Translations under genes and position numbers: made by a program
Source of the DNA: Chrysopilus asiliformis
Lineage: Eukaryota; Arthropoda; Insecta; Diptera; Rhagionidae
Direction of reading: 5' to 3'
NCBI GenBank assembly: GCA_964034945.1
Contig: OZ035962.1
Span: 12,653,888 to 12,717,887, forward strand
DNA: 64,000 bases
In this document: positions 22,740-34,208 of the stretch, piece by piece
Layout: each line of letters starts with the position of its first letter
Position numbering within the stretch: the stretch's first letter is position 1
The notes under the pieces: generated by a model
Told to the model about the DNA's origin: nothing
The model's database searches: none
The model's input: the letters and a program-made list of their open reading frames with translations, nothing else

Positions 22740-23110
22740 TTTTAATCTTTTTAAATAATTTTTTAATTATAGCTAGTTTTAAATATCTTTTTTTCGAAAA
22801 AACCGTTAAATACAGAATTAAATATATTAAAATTCTCTACATTTTTTTTTGCTCTTTACCGTAAATCGATATCTTTGATCGCTATCGCGATATTTCTGAT
22901 TTTGTAAAAAAAAATCATACTTCTATAAAAACTAATATTTTGTTTGTCGTGTTATCGTACACCAGTTGCGCAGAAACGCAGATTTTGTATAAGAAAGGCA
23001 TTTGCTGGTCATATCTGATTTTTTTCTGAAAAACACTGCGAGGCGTTCCCTTTCAGATATGTTTTGAGGCGGCGTTAATTTGTCCCCCGATTTTTTCGAG
23101 AGTGTAAGTT
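22740..23110 (+). repeat. TTACCGTTATCG-family repeat, copy 2
   Basis: TTACCGTAAATCGATATCTT, the TATAAGAAAGGC block and GGCGTTAATTTGTCCCC follow in the order seen in copy 1 and in the fragment at 44395-44530. Confidence 0.6.
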
Positions 23111-23607
23111 AAGAAAATTGAGAGTAAACATTTTTAAATCAGGACAGTCTTGAAATGATCCTAAATTGCCAAACAAAAAATGTTTCTACGAATTTTCTAG
23201 TGAATGGACTTGCTTTTTGTGTTACCAAAAAAAAAAAATCTCATTCGGTCAACACAGAAAATCTAGTTCTGTTGCAAAAATATTTTCTCATTAAAAGCTA
23301 TTTAAAATTTTATGAAATAATCCACAGAATTTGATTTTAAGACTAGCGATTGCGGTTTACTACAACAGGAACCGCCCATCAAATAGTTTCGTTTGCCTGG
23401 TTTTGCTTTCTTTATTTAATTGGCGTTAATCAAAAATTCCACGCGATTTGTATGACATCTACTTACCAACTCACCACGCTGAATATTTGAAAAAAAAAGA
23501 ATCGCTTCATAGCAGCATAATAATAGCCAGCTGTTATGTTTGTTGTACCTCTTGCATGCTCAATGGCCGTCATCCATGTGCCTTGTCAATCTTATTTAGC
23601 TTAGCTT

Positions 23608-24272
23608 GACTGTGTCTACACGAGGATTCAGTTTGAGGCGGCACGTCTTTCCTCATTTTGTTGCCGTGTGCACACGGTTCGCCTTTTTCATTCGCTAAAA
23701 TCTTTCGCCTTTTTGACGTTCAAGACATTGGGATGAAAATAACCTCAAAATTTAACCGAGTTGTGAAATTATTGCAGTGAAATATGGATCAGATAATTGC
23801 TGTAACAAGTTTATTATATGCTTCATCAGCAGCGGCTCTATTTTTATGCCAAAATGAAGAAAACAAAAATAAACAGAAACGTTTTGTAGCTAGCACCGAG
23901 GCAACATCAATTGCCACAATAGAAACTGCCCACAATAGCAGAATAAGGACTGGTTATTTTGTTATGGCATTTACCCTTTCCTACCTACCTGAAAAATAAA
24001 ACTACCTGCAATTGGGATTTCATTATTTGCATTCAATTTTTGTTTGTTTGGGATATGTTTACGAGTCGGTGGCTAAGCACCCACTGACTCGATGAAATTT
24101 CGCACACAGAAAGACACAGGTTTCAAACGACCAGACTCAAAAACCGGTTTGCAACCGAAAATTTTAAGTGAATCTAAACTTCGTTCGCTCTTTTTGGTTT
24201 CCCTCCCCACTGCGTCCCTCACCCTCACGAATGGCGTGCCGCCTCAAACTGAATCCTCGTGTAGACACAGTC
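23608..24272. mobile_element. 665-bp non-autonomous DNA transposon with perfect 38-bp inverted repeats
   Basis: The ends start GACTGTGTCTACACGAGGAT and are identical inverted copies over 38 bases. The trinucleotide CTT flanks both sides (23605-23607, 24273-24275). A 71-codon plus-strand frame at 23784-23999 (starts MDQIIAVTSLLYASSAAALF) lies inside. It may be a transposase N-terminal remnant or chance; I do not recognise it. A 3-bp duplication hints at a Harbinger-like relative, though CTT is not the usual TWA. Confidence 0.8.
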
Positions 24273-25634
24273 CTTGAGTTCGCTTCAAATTAACGATCCT
24301 CCGGAGACTATACCCGTTGCTGATTGCTTGGCTAGTTTGGTCATTAAGTGTTCAAATAATTTCACTAATTCCACTTGGCGAACGCAATTCGTGATGGGTT
24401 GACCTAGTGAGAGGGATAAATATCAACCATACGCGATATACGATTCAGTCTGTCGATTCAGACCCTTCCTATGTTCGCACTGCTTTTTATGTTTCCCATG
24501 TACGCTTAAGTTTTCCTCATTCTATTCAAAGGGTGGAGAACCATCATATGTTCGAGTTGTTCGATTGTATGTTAGGCTGCGTTTCGATACTCGATTGGAT
24601 CTTCAAGTATTTGACTGTCAACAGTGTCGTTTAAGCGACACAAAACCACGTGAATATAGTATAAGAAATTACAAAATTTTGGTTCACTGTAACGCAATGA
24701 ATTGGTTATGCTGCGTTTTTTTTTTTTTTTTTTTTCACAAACTTTAAGTGGAATTATAGCATAGTTTGTGTGCAAACCCAGCCTTAATCAAAAGAACTAA
24801 AAGCCAAGTAATTTAAATGAATCTAGTCCAACACAAAATGTAGTTATGGTTTGCCCAAGAGACGGAACCGCAGCTTTTGACTTGATGGCAGTCCTGTCCA
24901 GACGTCTATGACGCTAATTCACTCTTAGGCTGTCATCGAAGCTTGTTTGATGCGCTCTTATGTCGTCTTATTTGGTTGTAAGTCGTAATTGGTAGTTTGT
25001 AATTATTATAAATCGAATTTTACAATAGTCCAATTCAATCAGTTTTATTACCTTTTGGGTAATTTACAAAATTGTACTTGAAAGGTAATGAAATTTTTTA
25101 AAACATAGATTTATTATTTATATTTCGCTGATGGTTGCAACCATTCAAAGGTAAAAATTATTGAGAAATTTCTACGAACTCCACATCTTGCAGTATATTC
25201 AATGTTCCACAATATATGACACGATGTCATGCATAGTGGTTTTATTTATCATGTGAATTGCACATATGTAAAACCTGTACAATGCTTAAAAGTCTGTTTG
25301 TAAAAGTGCAAAAATAGAGCCACCATAGAAATATCGCTGTTTTTTGATCAAGCAATGAACATGAAAAAAATTTATTTGTTCAATTTGTATTTGTCGGCAG
25401 TAGTCGGTTCAAATGGAATGCATTGCATTTGTCGTTAAATGATTGAATGATACAAATTTAAATTTTTCTTTTACCCATAAATCTAAATTTAGATTATTTA
25501 ATCTAAAATGATCTCTTTGAATTGCCCTCGAATTACAAACTTTGGTCAGCTCTTACGTTTTCGTGTTTAACAGGAAATGATGTCAAAATGAATATCAGTT
25601 GAAAAGGAAACTCACGTGATATGATATTATTTTA
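24273..25634. other. ELOVL6 intron 1 sequence, nothing firm
   Basis: Several short frames overlap at 24407-24750, but none resembles a known protein and they end in a poly(T) run at 24717-24735. Confidence 0.4.
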
Positions 25635-25770
25635 CAGTGGAACCTCGGTTCGTGAACTTAACCTGCTCCTGATGCTCATTCTCAAACCGAAACAATTTTT
25701 CCCATATAAACCAATGTAAAATCAATTAATCCGTTCTCGAGCTTCAGAAGATTGTGTACCTAAACTTATA
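25635..25770. mobile_element. Left end of a pogo/Tigger-like element
   Basis: After TA at 25633-25634 the sequence reads CAGTGGAACCTCGGTTCGTG, then CTCAAACCGAAACAATTTTT. This resembles the terminal repeat of pogo/Tigger elements. No right end or transposase was found, so it is a truncated relic. Confidence 0.55.
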
Positions 25771-25910
25771 TATGACTTTTCTAAAATACATAAAATCTTA
25801 CTCAAATTGAATTTGCTAAATAAATAAGTAAAATTATAATGCTTTGATTTTTACAAACAAGAATTAAAGCCTTTTGTAAAGGGCGGTGAAGAACGAGTAG
25901 AAAAGACATA

Positions 25911-26037
25911 CATGGCTATTCTGGAATCCGAAGTTAAAACTTAAAACCAAACTCAGTGAAACGCAGCGGATTCAAGAATACAAATTGAGGGAAAATCGAA
26001 CAAACTTAACGCTACTTCGGATTCCAGAATAGGCATG
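25911..26037. mobile_element. MITE with CATGSCTATTCTGGAATCC ends
   Basis: The left end CATGGCTATTCTGGAATCCG and right end (reverse-complemented) CATGCCTATTCTGGAATCCG are inverted copies. A related piece in the opposite orientation is at about 57590-57660. Confidence 0.7.
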
Positions 26038-26187
26038 ATAATATTGAGAATGGATCCTACTAAAAAAAAAAGCGCCACAAACGTCGCAGATCTACTCCGA
26101 TTCATCAGAAGCTCCAAATGGTTCGAGTTATAGGGAAATGGATCTTTAAGATTCGCGTGGTATCACAATGGGTCATTTCAGGGCTAA

Positions 26188-26725
26188 TGCCGAAGACACA
26201 TGTGCAGAATTTTGCATGCAGCGCAGTTAGAATACACAGGTTTATATGAAGGAGCCCACACGTAAATTCTGCATGCAGCGCAGAGCTGCACCATGTCTCT
26301 ATTTCTAATTTCTCTGCGCAGAATTAGTGATCCCAACTGAGGATTCTTGTTTGGTGTTTGGCAAAATCGCCTGTTAGCAAAGAGACTATGGACTAGATTC
26401 GTACACAGGGAAAACGAAAGTTTGACATTTGGTAAGAACGATTTTTGGCGAAGAACAAGTCTCAGTTTTAAGTAGAAAATATTCAATACTTTGTGTTCAC
26501 GTTATCTATGTCTTTCAGGAACATGAGGTGGTCCATCCATTTCCAAAGGTGATCCATCCATTTCCAATACAAAAATTGATTGTTTCGAATGAATTCAATC
26601 AATTCTTCTTCCATTGTTGACAGCAGCCGATGCGATGAAATTACAAAAAAAATCTGCTCATGTGTCTCAGCTGCAGATCTGCAAGCAGCGCTGCATGCAG
26701 AAATTCTGCACATGTGTCTCCGGCA
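26188..26725. mobile_element. Harbinger-like element with TAA duplication, 538 bp
   Basis: Ends TGCCGAAGACACATGTGCAG and TGCCGGAGACACATGTGCAG (right, reverse-complemented) stay similar for about 37 bases, up to GCATGCAGCGC. TAA flanks at 26185-26187 and 26726-26728. The GCATGCAGCGC block also occurs again internally. No transposase frame is present. Confidence 0.8.
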
Positions 26726-26935
26726 TAAGGGTGTCTTTTTGGCAGCCACTCCAACCTAACCTATCCTACTAAATACAACATCTGCCCAAGCAGGGCTGTG
26801 GAGTCGGCAGCTTAACCTACGACTCCTGAAATGTTAGAATTGACATCCTGAAATTTTAAAAATCACGGCTTTTGCCGAAGATTAAGAGACAGGCCGGTTT
26901 CGTCCAAAAACTGACCTTTGATCGTACTCTAGTCA

Positions 26936-27320
26936 TTAACCCTTCATTGGTATGGTAGGGTTTGATATACTCCACCACAGAAACGAAGGATTAGAAAGCC
27001 GCCATTTTGGCCATTTCTGATCAACCGAATTTCACCAAAAGTGAACAGGGTTGACCCATTAAATGATCAAACATGTGTGTGAAATTTCATTAGTGTAGCT
27101 TAAGTAGTTTTTGAAAAATTTAACCCTTTATTGGTGTGATGGGGTATGGCATATTAACACCACAACCAGGAAGAGTTAAATTTCCTCAAACCACAAATTA
27201 ATCATGGTTTTGTCGGACACGTCGTTTGGGGAATATAGGGCAACACCCCCAATTTAGTGGCGAGGTGCAAATTTTTGGAGGAGGGATTTTTTTTTTGGTT
27301 AGATCTGAATTCCTTGTTTA
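26936..27320. repeat. Two same-orientation TTAACCCTTYATTGG blocks
   Basis: TTAACCCTTCATTGGTATGG at 26936 and TTAACCCTTTATTGGTGTGA at 27120 are related starts 184 bp apart, both at a TTAA. They could be piggyBac-like ends or a tandem duplication. Nothing coding. Confidence 0.35.
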
Positions 27321-27328
27321 ATTTACAC

Positions 27329-28054
27329 CAGGAGTGTCCAACCTTTTAGCTTTCCTGGGCCGCATTGGGAGAATACCAGTTATATGGGGCCAAAAATAAA
27401 ATATACTAACCCTAAAGATAACTGATTAGTAAAAAAACGTGGAATATATACATACTTAGTTAACAATTATAAGTAACTAGCTTGCATACCCGTCGTTGCC
27501 GGGTTAAGTTTTCCATTTTTTTTTTATGGTCTATGTTGGAGCTAAACTTCAGGCCAATCGGCTCGGTAATTTCCCCGCGAAAGGGTAACATAGAGGGGAA
27601 ACTAAGTTTCAAGATGACTTTACCCCCTCCCCTACTCCCCCACCTCTCGCGCTACTTTTTAATGGGTCTATGTTGGGGCTGGACCCCCGACGAACATCTA
27701 TGCCAAATTTCAGGCCAATCGGTTCAGTAGTTTCCCCGCGAAAGAGTAACATAGAGGGAAAACTAAGTTTCAATATGACTTTACCCCCTCCCCTTACAAC
27801 CCCTCGCGCTACTTTTCCGTATGCCTATGTTGGAACCAGAACTACCACAGACACTCATGCCAAATTTCAAGTCAATCGGTTCAGCCGTTTTTGCGTGAAA
27901 GAGGAACAGACAGACACCAACTCATTTTTATATATTAGTATGATTTAAATTTCATTAATTCATACAGTTTGTGAATTTATCAGTTTTTGTTGGGCCATAT
28001 TCAAATACTTTCTGGGCCGCATGAGGCTCGCGGGCCGCGGGTTGGACAAGCCTG
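27329..28054. mobile_element. hAT-type element carrying a nested insertion
   Basis: Left end CAGGAGTGTCCAACCT and right end (reverse-complemented) CAGGCTTGTCCAACCC, with a perfect 8-bp duplication ATTTACAC at 27321-27328 and 28055-28062. Subterminal GGGCCGCAT blocks lie near both ends. The centre is interrupted by the element at 27477-27945, so the host copy itself is only about 260 bp. Confidence 0.88.
27477..27945 (+). mobile_element. mini-me/Helitron-like element nested in a hAT copy
   Basis: Starts ACTAGCTTGCATACCCGTCG, then TTGCCGGGTTAAG. It ends with AACAGACAGACACCAACTC and TTTTTATATATTAGTATGA. Between them lie three diverged tandem modules of about 130-150 bp, each with ATGTTGG, GCCAAATTTCAGGCCAATCG-type and TTTACCCCCTCCCC parts. 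The overlapping short frames here are not genes. The termini resemble the widespread arthropod mini-me/helitron-like repeats. Confidence 0.7.
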
Positions 28055-28062
28055 ATTTACAC

Positions 28063-30378
28063 TTCTTTGTAAAATTTCAGGTCGATACGTTGTCTCTTTC
28101 TATAATTTTTTGCTCGAAATATGGACATTAGCCCCTATAAAATATACGAGTCCTTTATACAAATGTCATTTATAACGGCGAAGGACTCCTGAGTACTTTT
28201 GGTTGTTAGCAACTTATGTCCAACTTAAAATATTTATGGCCCACAGTTTCTTGAGCTTAAGTAGGCTAAGCACAATTTATTTTTTTTAAGAATGCTACTA
28301 CAAACGGGCCAAGTTTGAGAAAAAATTTCAAAACAAGTGTATTTTTGAAAAAAAATATATTACCTGTTATTTCCAAAAGTTAATAGAAATCTATGAATAC
28401 AATATGTTCCCTTTATAGCTGAGGAATGTAAAAATGTTCTTTAATTAAATTCTATATGGTAAATTTTTTTTATTTATAACTACATACTTCGCTCTCATTA
28501 AATATGAGAGTTTCAAAATTTTTATCGAACCATTACTAGCCTTGTCGTCTGTATAATTAATCCTCTAGTTAACATGATGTCGAAATATGCTCTTAAACTT
28601 TGGGGCCAAATCATCCAAATGATATTTCTTCACAAAATGTTGTTACTGTCCAATAAACTCTGTAGTAGGTCATTCAATGTTTGCTTCGATGTAACTATTT
28701 TCGTGTTTTTCTGTGTAATTTTTTATAAATATGGTAGGTTTTTATATTAATATCAAACATTATTTCACTTGACTCTCTATTGTTTTATACATTTATGCAT
28801 GTTCAATGTAACTACAGTGTCTGATTCAAGGGTCTTGATTAAATTAATGGGGCAATTGAAAAAAATGACCGGCTACTTAGCTGTGTAATAGGCATATTAA
28901 TAGCTTTATTCGCAATTTTATTACTTTTGTAATTACCTGTAACATAAATAAAGCTTTTCGTAGTTTTACTTTTCGATTTTTTTTATTATTAATATTATTA
29001 TTTACTCTTGTCTATAAAACGTAATAACATTTAAGTCAGTTGAAATGACACTTAAGCACTTTGAATGACTTAAGCACAGCAAATAGCATTAATGGAAATT
29101 GGCAAATGGGATAAAATTTAAATTTACGGGAAATTTCCTTTGAAAACGTCCCATACGCAAACAAATTTACATAAAATAGTATTTTTTTTAAATATTATGA
29201 ATGCAAATATTTGAAATGAGTAAAGACGTTGTGATTACTTCAAACAGAAAATTAAGTCAAATCAAAAATAAAATGTTTGTAGATACGACTTACCTAATTG
29301 AAGGTCATTGCAGCTTTTGAATAAAATATTAGCGAAATTAAATGATTTATTTGCATTCTTTGTGCAAACTTAAATGACTGCAAGCGAAGAAGCGAAAATA
29401 ACAACAACAAAAAGCCACTTGAGCGATCCTTAGTAATTTATAATCGTAACTTATCTACCATTCAAAGCAAATACTGACGAATCTATTTGTCCAGTCGAAG
29501 ACTACCTTAAAATGTGACGCATTCTATTATAAATTTTTCTTATAAACAAAGTAAAATATACAAATACCAGTCGCATAACAGAAAATCCGATCAATAGACG
29601 TTCGCTACACAAAGTATAAACCTTAAAACTTCATGAAATGCCAGCCGATTGCGAAAAAATGCTAAGCGTTGAAGTTTCAAGAGCACACGCATTACGCGTC
29701 TTACGAAAAATTACAAAACCTATTAATACTATATTCGCAAAAAAAAAACCCTAAACGAGGATGGTATCGATTAATAGTTGACACTTTGATTTGTCAATCT
29801 TGACGCCTTCTTTGGGGCGCGTCCTCCACAAATGTGGGTAAACAAATGCGAGCGATATGAAGAGTTACAACGGTCGATACTTTGGTGTACTCCAAACCCA
29901 AATGAATGACAGCACAAAGTTTCCCCAATGGACAGCGAACGTCTTGGTAAAGACAATTTCTTTCCATTTGTGCAAATATCAGCTCAGCACATGTATGTGA
30001 CAACTGCTATGCAAATTAGGTAAAGTGTATCATCAAACATAACCGATAAAATTCATTCATCGATTTTCTTAGCTCAAGTGTTTTTGTCTTCTTATCTCAG
30101 CTTCCTATGTCTATAGCCATTGATACGATATCGGATGATCCGCACCACTTAACACTTTTGGAACATTTTTTTTTTCGCTAGCATAAGATGCGTCAACCGC
30201 AAGTACACAAACATCTCACAAACATGTCAACAGCAACTTCCCAGTTGAAATTCCAAAAAAAAAACTTTTTTTTTTTTTTTTTTTTTTTTTCGAATATTAA
30301 AATTTAAGTGGTGACATACTTTTTCGTCTCTTTGGTCTTCTTCCATCGGACGTGTGTAAATATTGGGCGGCACTGGGC
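28063..30378. other. ELOVL6 intron 1, mostly unique-looking sequence
   Basis: No recognisable gene or transposon. Short minus-strand frames at 29771-30003 overlap each other and match nothing I know. A poly(A)/poly(T) stretch lies at 30255-30290. Confidence 0.4.
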
Positions 30379-30457
30379 TATAAAACAGAAGAGGAACCAG
30401 AAATTCCGGTGATTTTAATACAGGTTTCGATTTGAGGTTTTGTTAGACGACTTGCAG
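30379..30457 (+). promoter_or_regulatory. Possible internal promoter and first exon: TATA box plus strong splice donor
   Basis: GGGCTATAAAACAG gives a good TATA box at 30379-30384. About 73 bases downstream is CTTGCAG|GTAAGTAT (donor after 30456), a near-perfect splice donor. A short non-coding first exon between about 30408 and 30456 would fit. Joined to ELOVL6 exon 2 it would give an N-terminally shortened product, so it may instead serve an unrelated transcript or be chance. Confidence 0.35.
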
Positions 30458-30555
30458 GTAAGTATAGCTATTGTAGTTATTTGAAAATAACGAAACTCGT
30501 CAAAATTGTGAGATGCAGAATGAGCTGGCAGTTTTATTCTCTCACTCTCTCGGCA

Positions 30556-30675
30556 CTACAACCGGTTTTCGGTCTTGGCCTGCCGCAATGTCTCTCGCCA
30601 GAGGGCCCGGTCACGTGCCGATGTCCTCCAGTTTTGGATCCCAATTCTCTTCGCGCCCTGGTCAATGCCGTCTTG
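30556..30675 (-). pseudogene. 3' end of a non-LTR retrotransposon ORF2 (RTE/Jockey-like), relic
   Basis: The minus strand reads DGIDQGAKRIGIQNWRTSAR and continues DRALWRETLRQAKT.NRL before a stop. The spacing of NWR..A.DR..WR....AKT is the hallmark C-terminus of many LINE reverse transcriptases (RTE-like and relatives). In-frame stops lie just upstream, so only about 40 codons survive. The base composition is markedly less AT-rich than the surroundings, which supports a transferred coding relic. Confidence 0.7.
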
Positions 30676-30889
30676 TCAGTTTCATTCAAACGCTCAAATT
30701 TTTGATGTCTTGTTCTAACGCACGGAATTTAACTTTTAACGCACATGATTCGACTGAGAGAACAAAAAATCACTTATGTCCAATTTATAGCGTTGCGAGA
30801 ATCAAATTACCAGAATCAGAATCAATTTTCGTGTCGTAAAAAAATATCAGTTTTGATCCACACAAAACTTTCCTCTGCAATATTTAGTT

Positions 30890-31310
30890 TCATAAAAAAT
30901 TCAAATATTTAGAGAACCGTTAAAGATAACTTAAAAATCGCTAAAAGAAAAAATGCGGGAAATTTTAATTTATTTGAATTTGGTTATATGAATTTTTTCA
31001 TATTTAAAAAAAAAAAAAAAAAAAGAAATGTGTATCAGGTACCAGTTATGGCTACCGTTACTTTTCCTACCGTTAAAGTTGATAGAAAACTACGTTTTTC
31101 TTAAAATTAATTTAAATGGCTAGCTCAACGCGTTGTCGAGTTATTTAAAATACGTAAAACGCACAGACTAACAGACAGATGCATTGAGATCTTCTTAATT
31201 TTACCTGAAACGCATTTCGTACTGATCAGAAATTTTCTATCTGCCCCCGTTCTTGAGCTTGTCTCCGTCATGAATACAATACTTTCCCTCTATGGAAGAG
31301 GAAAGTAAAA
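30890..31310. repeat. Repeat fragment, TTACCGTT / ACTTTCC(..)GGAAAGT family
   Basis: Contains CTACCGTTACTTTTCCTACC and, at the right end, AATACAATACTTTCCCTCTA with a TGGAAGAGGAAAGTA hairpin. The last part is matched in reverse complement at 60165-60310. Confidence 0.5.
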
Positions 31311-31439
31311 AGTGAGTGCTATTTTGTACTGGGTTTGAATTGTTTTACTTGATTCTCGTGCTGATGCTGATGCTTTACGACCTAACCAATTGTTAAAATT
31401 TGGGTAAAGAAGTTGTCAAAAAACCCAGTCCTTGATGCC

Positions 31440-31545
31440 AGTAAGCACTACTAAATGTTTCATGCAAATCGGTTCCCCGATTCTCGAGTTTTAAGCGAAC
31501 ATATAGACAGACAGACACACAATTCTATTATATAATAGATTATTC
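31440..31545 (+). repeat. mini-me-like 3' tail fragment
   Basis: GCAAATCGGTTCCCCGATTC, ATAGACAGACAGACACACAA and TATTATATAATAGATT follow the order seen at the 3' end of the element at 27477-27945. Confidence 0.5.
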
Positions 31546-32872
31546 AGTTTTCCTGTTTCGTTGTTTACACATGATGCTGCATCGTAGTCCAAAAATCAGG
31601 AAATAACTGTAAAAAATGAATAGCAGGTAAAAGAGGGGTGAAATAGGCAAAACCCTGGATAAACCGAAAATCTTTCTATGCTTGATAACTTTATTGGTCC
31701 CGACCAATTCTAATTTACACAATTTCCACTCTACTTTGAATTTTTGAAAGTGAAAATCTGGCAATTTTGATGTATGGGTAATTTATTGGATTCGAAACAC
31801 TAATTATTTTAGGGATGAAGTGATTAAAACTTATAAATTGATTTAAAAAATATTCAGCTCAAGTCAAAGAGTTAAATTTAGATACTTTTAATTAAATCCC
31901 AAGTCAAAGAGACATTTAAGAACTTTAAATCGTGAAACATACACTTTAATTGAATACATGAACCTCACTCAAATGTGATTAAAATAATTAACTCAATATG
32001 AATATCTGTCTCCCTCCATCCAAACTGATATTGAGATGAAACAGTGCTCTGTGTGTGTTCAGTTAATTAAAAATCGTAAGGGAAGAACAATTTCCATTTA
32101 ATGGATATAATACAAGATAAAAGCAAACATTTTCAACAAAATGCGATGGATTCAATGATCATAACCTAAAAAGTTAATTGGAAAAAGTCTACATAGCAAC
32201 ACCTACTCGATTCTACTTACTGGGGTGAATTTTGACTTAAAAACGAAAGAAATAGAACAGAAACGAAACATTCACCAGACACTCGGAAGTAATAATTGGG
32301 AAGAAGAAAACAAAACAAAATAATTGAATTTTGTGAGAAAAAAATATCTTTTTAATTGAATTTAAAACATAGGAAAAATACCCCTCGTTATAGCTCTTTT
32401 CGAACTATAACGAAAAAAATGTTTTTATTGAATGGTATTGTAGATAAATCCATTAATGTCACTCGATAACCCAAATATAAAAAAATATTGGCGATGCCGA
32501 AGTTGATAATCGAATTACACCAAAAAATGTTTGTCGAAGGAACTCAATATTTTATGAAGGCTTCCGTGGAAAAACAGTTTAGCTGCGACAACATTCCCCA
32601 AAGAGAATTTACCACCTGTTCATATCGGGTGGTTTTGTTTACTTGATGTGCTTTCAACACTCAGGCTGTGTTTACCAGTTGATATGTGAAAAGTTAAATA
32701 TTTTGGGGGTTTGAACTTGAAATTATTTGGGCTGATTATTTACATAATAAAATCGGTTTTTCAAGATAAATTTTTGTTCAAACAAAGCAAAGCGGTCCCC
32801 AGGGCACAACCTGTATCTGGCATCCCGTTTGCTTTTCCAAGAAAAATGAAAAAATAATTAAAACGAATTGTA
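31546..32872. other. ELOVL6 intron 1, nothing recognised
   Basis: AT-rich with a duplicated CAAGTCAAAGAG phrase at about 31860 and 31900. No gene or element boundary. Confidence 0.4.
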
Positions 32873-32967
32873 TTAGTTTGGCGGGCTTAGCGGTCAAATT
32901 TTAGTAAATAAAAACACAACTTTTGTTTTTATGTTCTAAAATTGGACCGCTAAGCCCGCCAAACTAA
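32873..32967. mobile_element. 95-bp palindromic MITE, TA flanks
   Basis: Arms start TTAGTTTGGCGGGCTTAGCG and are inverted copies for about 35 bases with one or two differences. TA flanks at 32871-32872 and 32968-32969. Confidence 0.8.
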
Positions 32968-32974
32968 TAGCAAT

Positions 32975-33497
32975 AATATTATACGGTCGACATATTATCA
33001 AAATTAAATAAAAATGAATTTTATGTGGAATGTTTTGATTGATGTACAAAAATTGCGCCGCAGGCAAATTTTCCAGAAAGTAATGTGGAGATTTTGTGAG
33101 AAAATTACGCTGCAGGCAAACAACTTTCAAATAATGTGCTGTAGGCGAAAATTTCGGGTTTCAAGGTCAAAGATACCGCCGCATTGAAAGCCTCACAATT
33201 GCCACAGAAGAGTAACTCCAGTTTGTGTCCTATTGACGTCTTAATTTGATAAAATTCACACCCGTGATTTTGGCGCTGTGCGTCTGGAGTGCCGCCCCTC
33301 GCTCCAGCATGAATTTCTAATAAAATCAATGCTATTTAAGAATGGTTTTTAGATATGAGTTCAACAGAAATAAAATAATCATGGTCATTGCAGCGGTTTA
33401 AGATTGGGAAAAAGTCCGAGAGGAAAGCGAGGCTTAAAGGACCCTCAAAAATTGGTTCCTAAAAAGTTGCATCAAAGTTTAGGTCGCCTAAAAAGAG
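32975..33497. other. ELOVL6 intron 1, nothing recognised
   Basis: GCYGCAGGCAAA phrases recur at 33056, 33111 and 33129, an incipient local repeat. A minus-strand frame at 33105-33329 has no recognisable similarity. Confidence 0.4.
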
Positions 33498-33648
33498 ATT
33501 TAGGAGAAGATGCAAAACAGGGCCTTGATGCTTTGGGGTCTTCCGAAACCCCGAAAGTTCCGAAACCACGAAACTCGATTTTAGGGCATCGAGTTTCGGA
33601 GGTCCCCAAAATATCAAGGCCCTGCTGTGCATCTTCTCCTAAATAAAC
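33498..33648. mobile_element. Hairpin repeat of about 145 bp
   Basis: TTTAGGAGAAGATGCA opens the left arm and its reverse complement closes the right arm. Within the arms CAGGGCCTTGAT, TTTGGGG and CCGAAAC also mirror each other. The 80-codon plus-strand frame over it comes from the palindrome and is not called as a gene. Confidence 0.7.
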
Positions 33649-34208
33649 TCCTTAATGTACAAAAACGCAAAAAGGTTTGATTTCATAAACATTAAGAATT
33701 GTAAAAGTAGTAAAATTCACCTGAAGAAGTTCTTGAAGTGAGGAAAATTCATGTCAAAAATTATGTTTTGCTGGTATTATATTTGTCTAGACCAGAAATA
33801 ATCTGTATAATACTTTGTAGTTGTCAACATCAGTTCATCGAGTAAAAGTAGAAAACAGACATGTCTACACGATATTTTTTATAACTTGCTTTAGGCGATT
33901 ATATTGTGCGGCTTCCAAGAATTTTTCATGTGTCTTCAAGTTTTACCATAAAAATTATTATGACATCACTTTACTGCTCGTAATTCTACAGTGCAATTCG
34001 TATTCGCAAATAAAGAAAATTCATTTTTGCTTTTCATTTTTCTAGCTTTAACTTAGGTGATGTTTTCTAATTTCCCAACTGTTAAATTTTTCATAAGTGC
34101 ACAGACCTATAAATTTTTACTTTCCCCAATTTAGAAATTTCGTTAAAATCAACAACTTAATACTTAATGGATAAGTATGTATATCTGTGGATCATAAATA
34201 AAATTATA

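Noticed and set aside
24407..24775. Several overlapping 60-75 codon frames, one reading YVRLRFDTRLDLQVFDCQQC
   Set aside because: Looks peptide-like in one frame but is short, matches no family I know, and runs into poly(T).
27482..27948. Two frames of 82 and 92 codons with similar stretches (SPRKGNIEGKLSF / SPRKSNIEGKLSF)
   Set aside because: The similarity comes from tandem modules of the mini-me-like repeat, not from a gene duplication.
29771..30003. Minus-strand frames of 61 and 69 codons
   Set aside because: Overlap in different frames, no recognised motif, no supporting splice sites.
33404..33646. 80-codon Lys/Pro-rich frame MGKSPRGKRGLKDPQ...
   Set aside because: Looks protein-like, but most of it is the two arms of a hairpin repeat, so the frame is a by-product.
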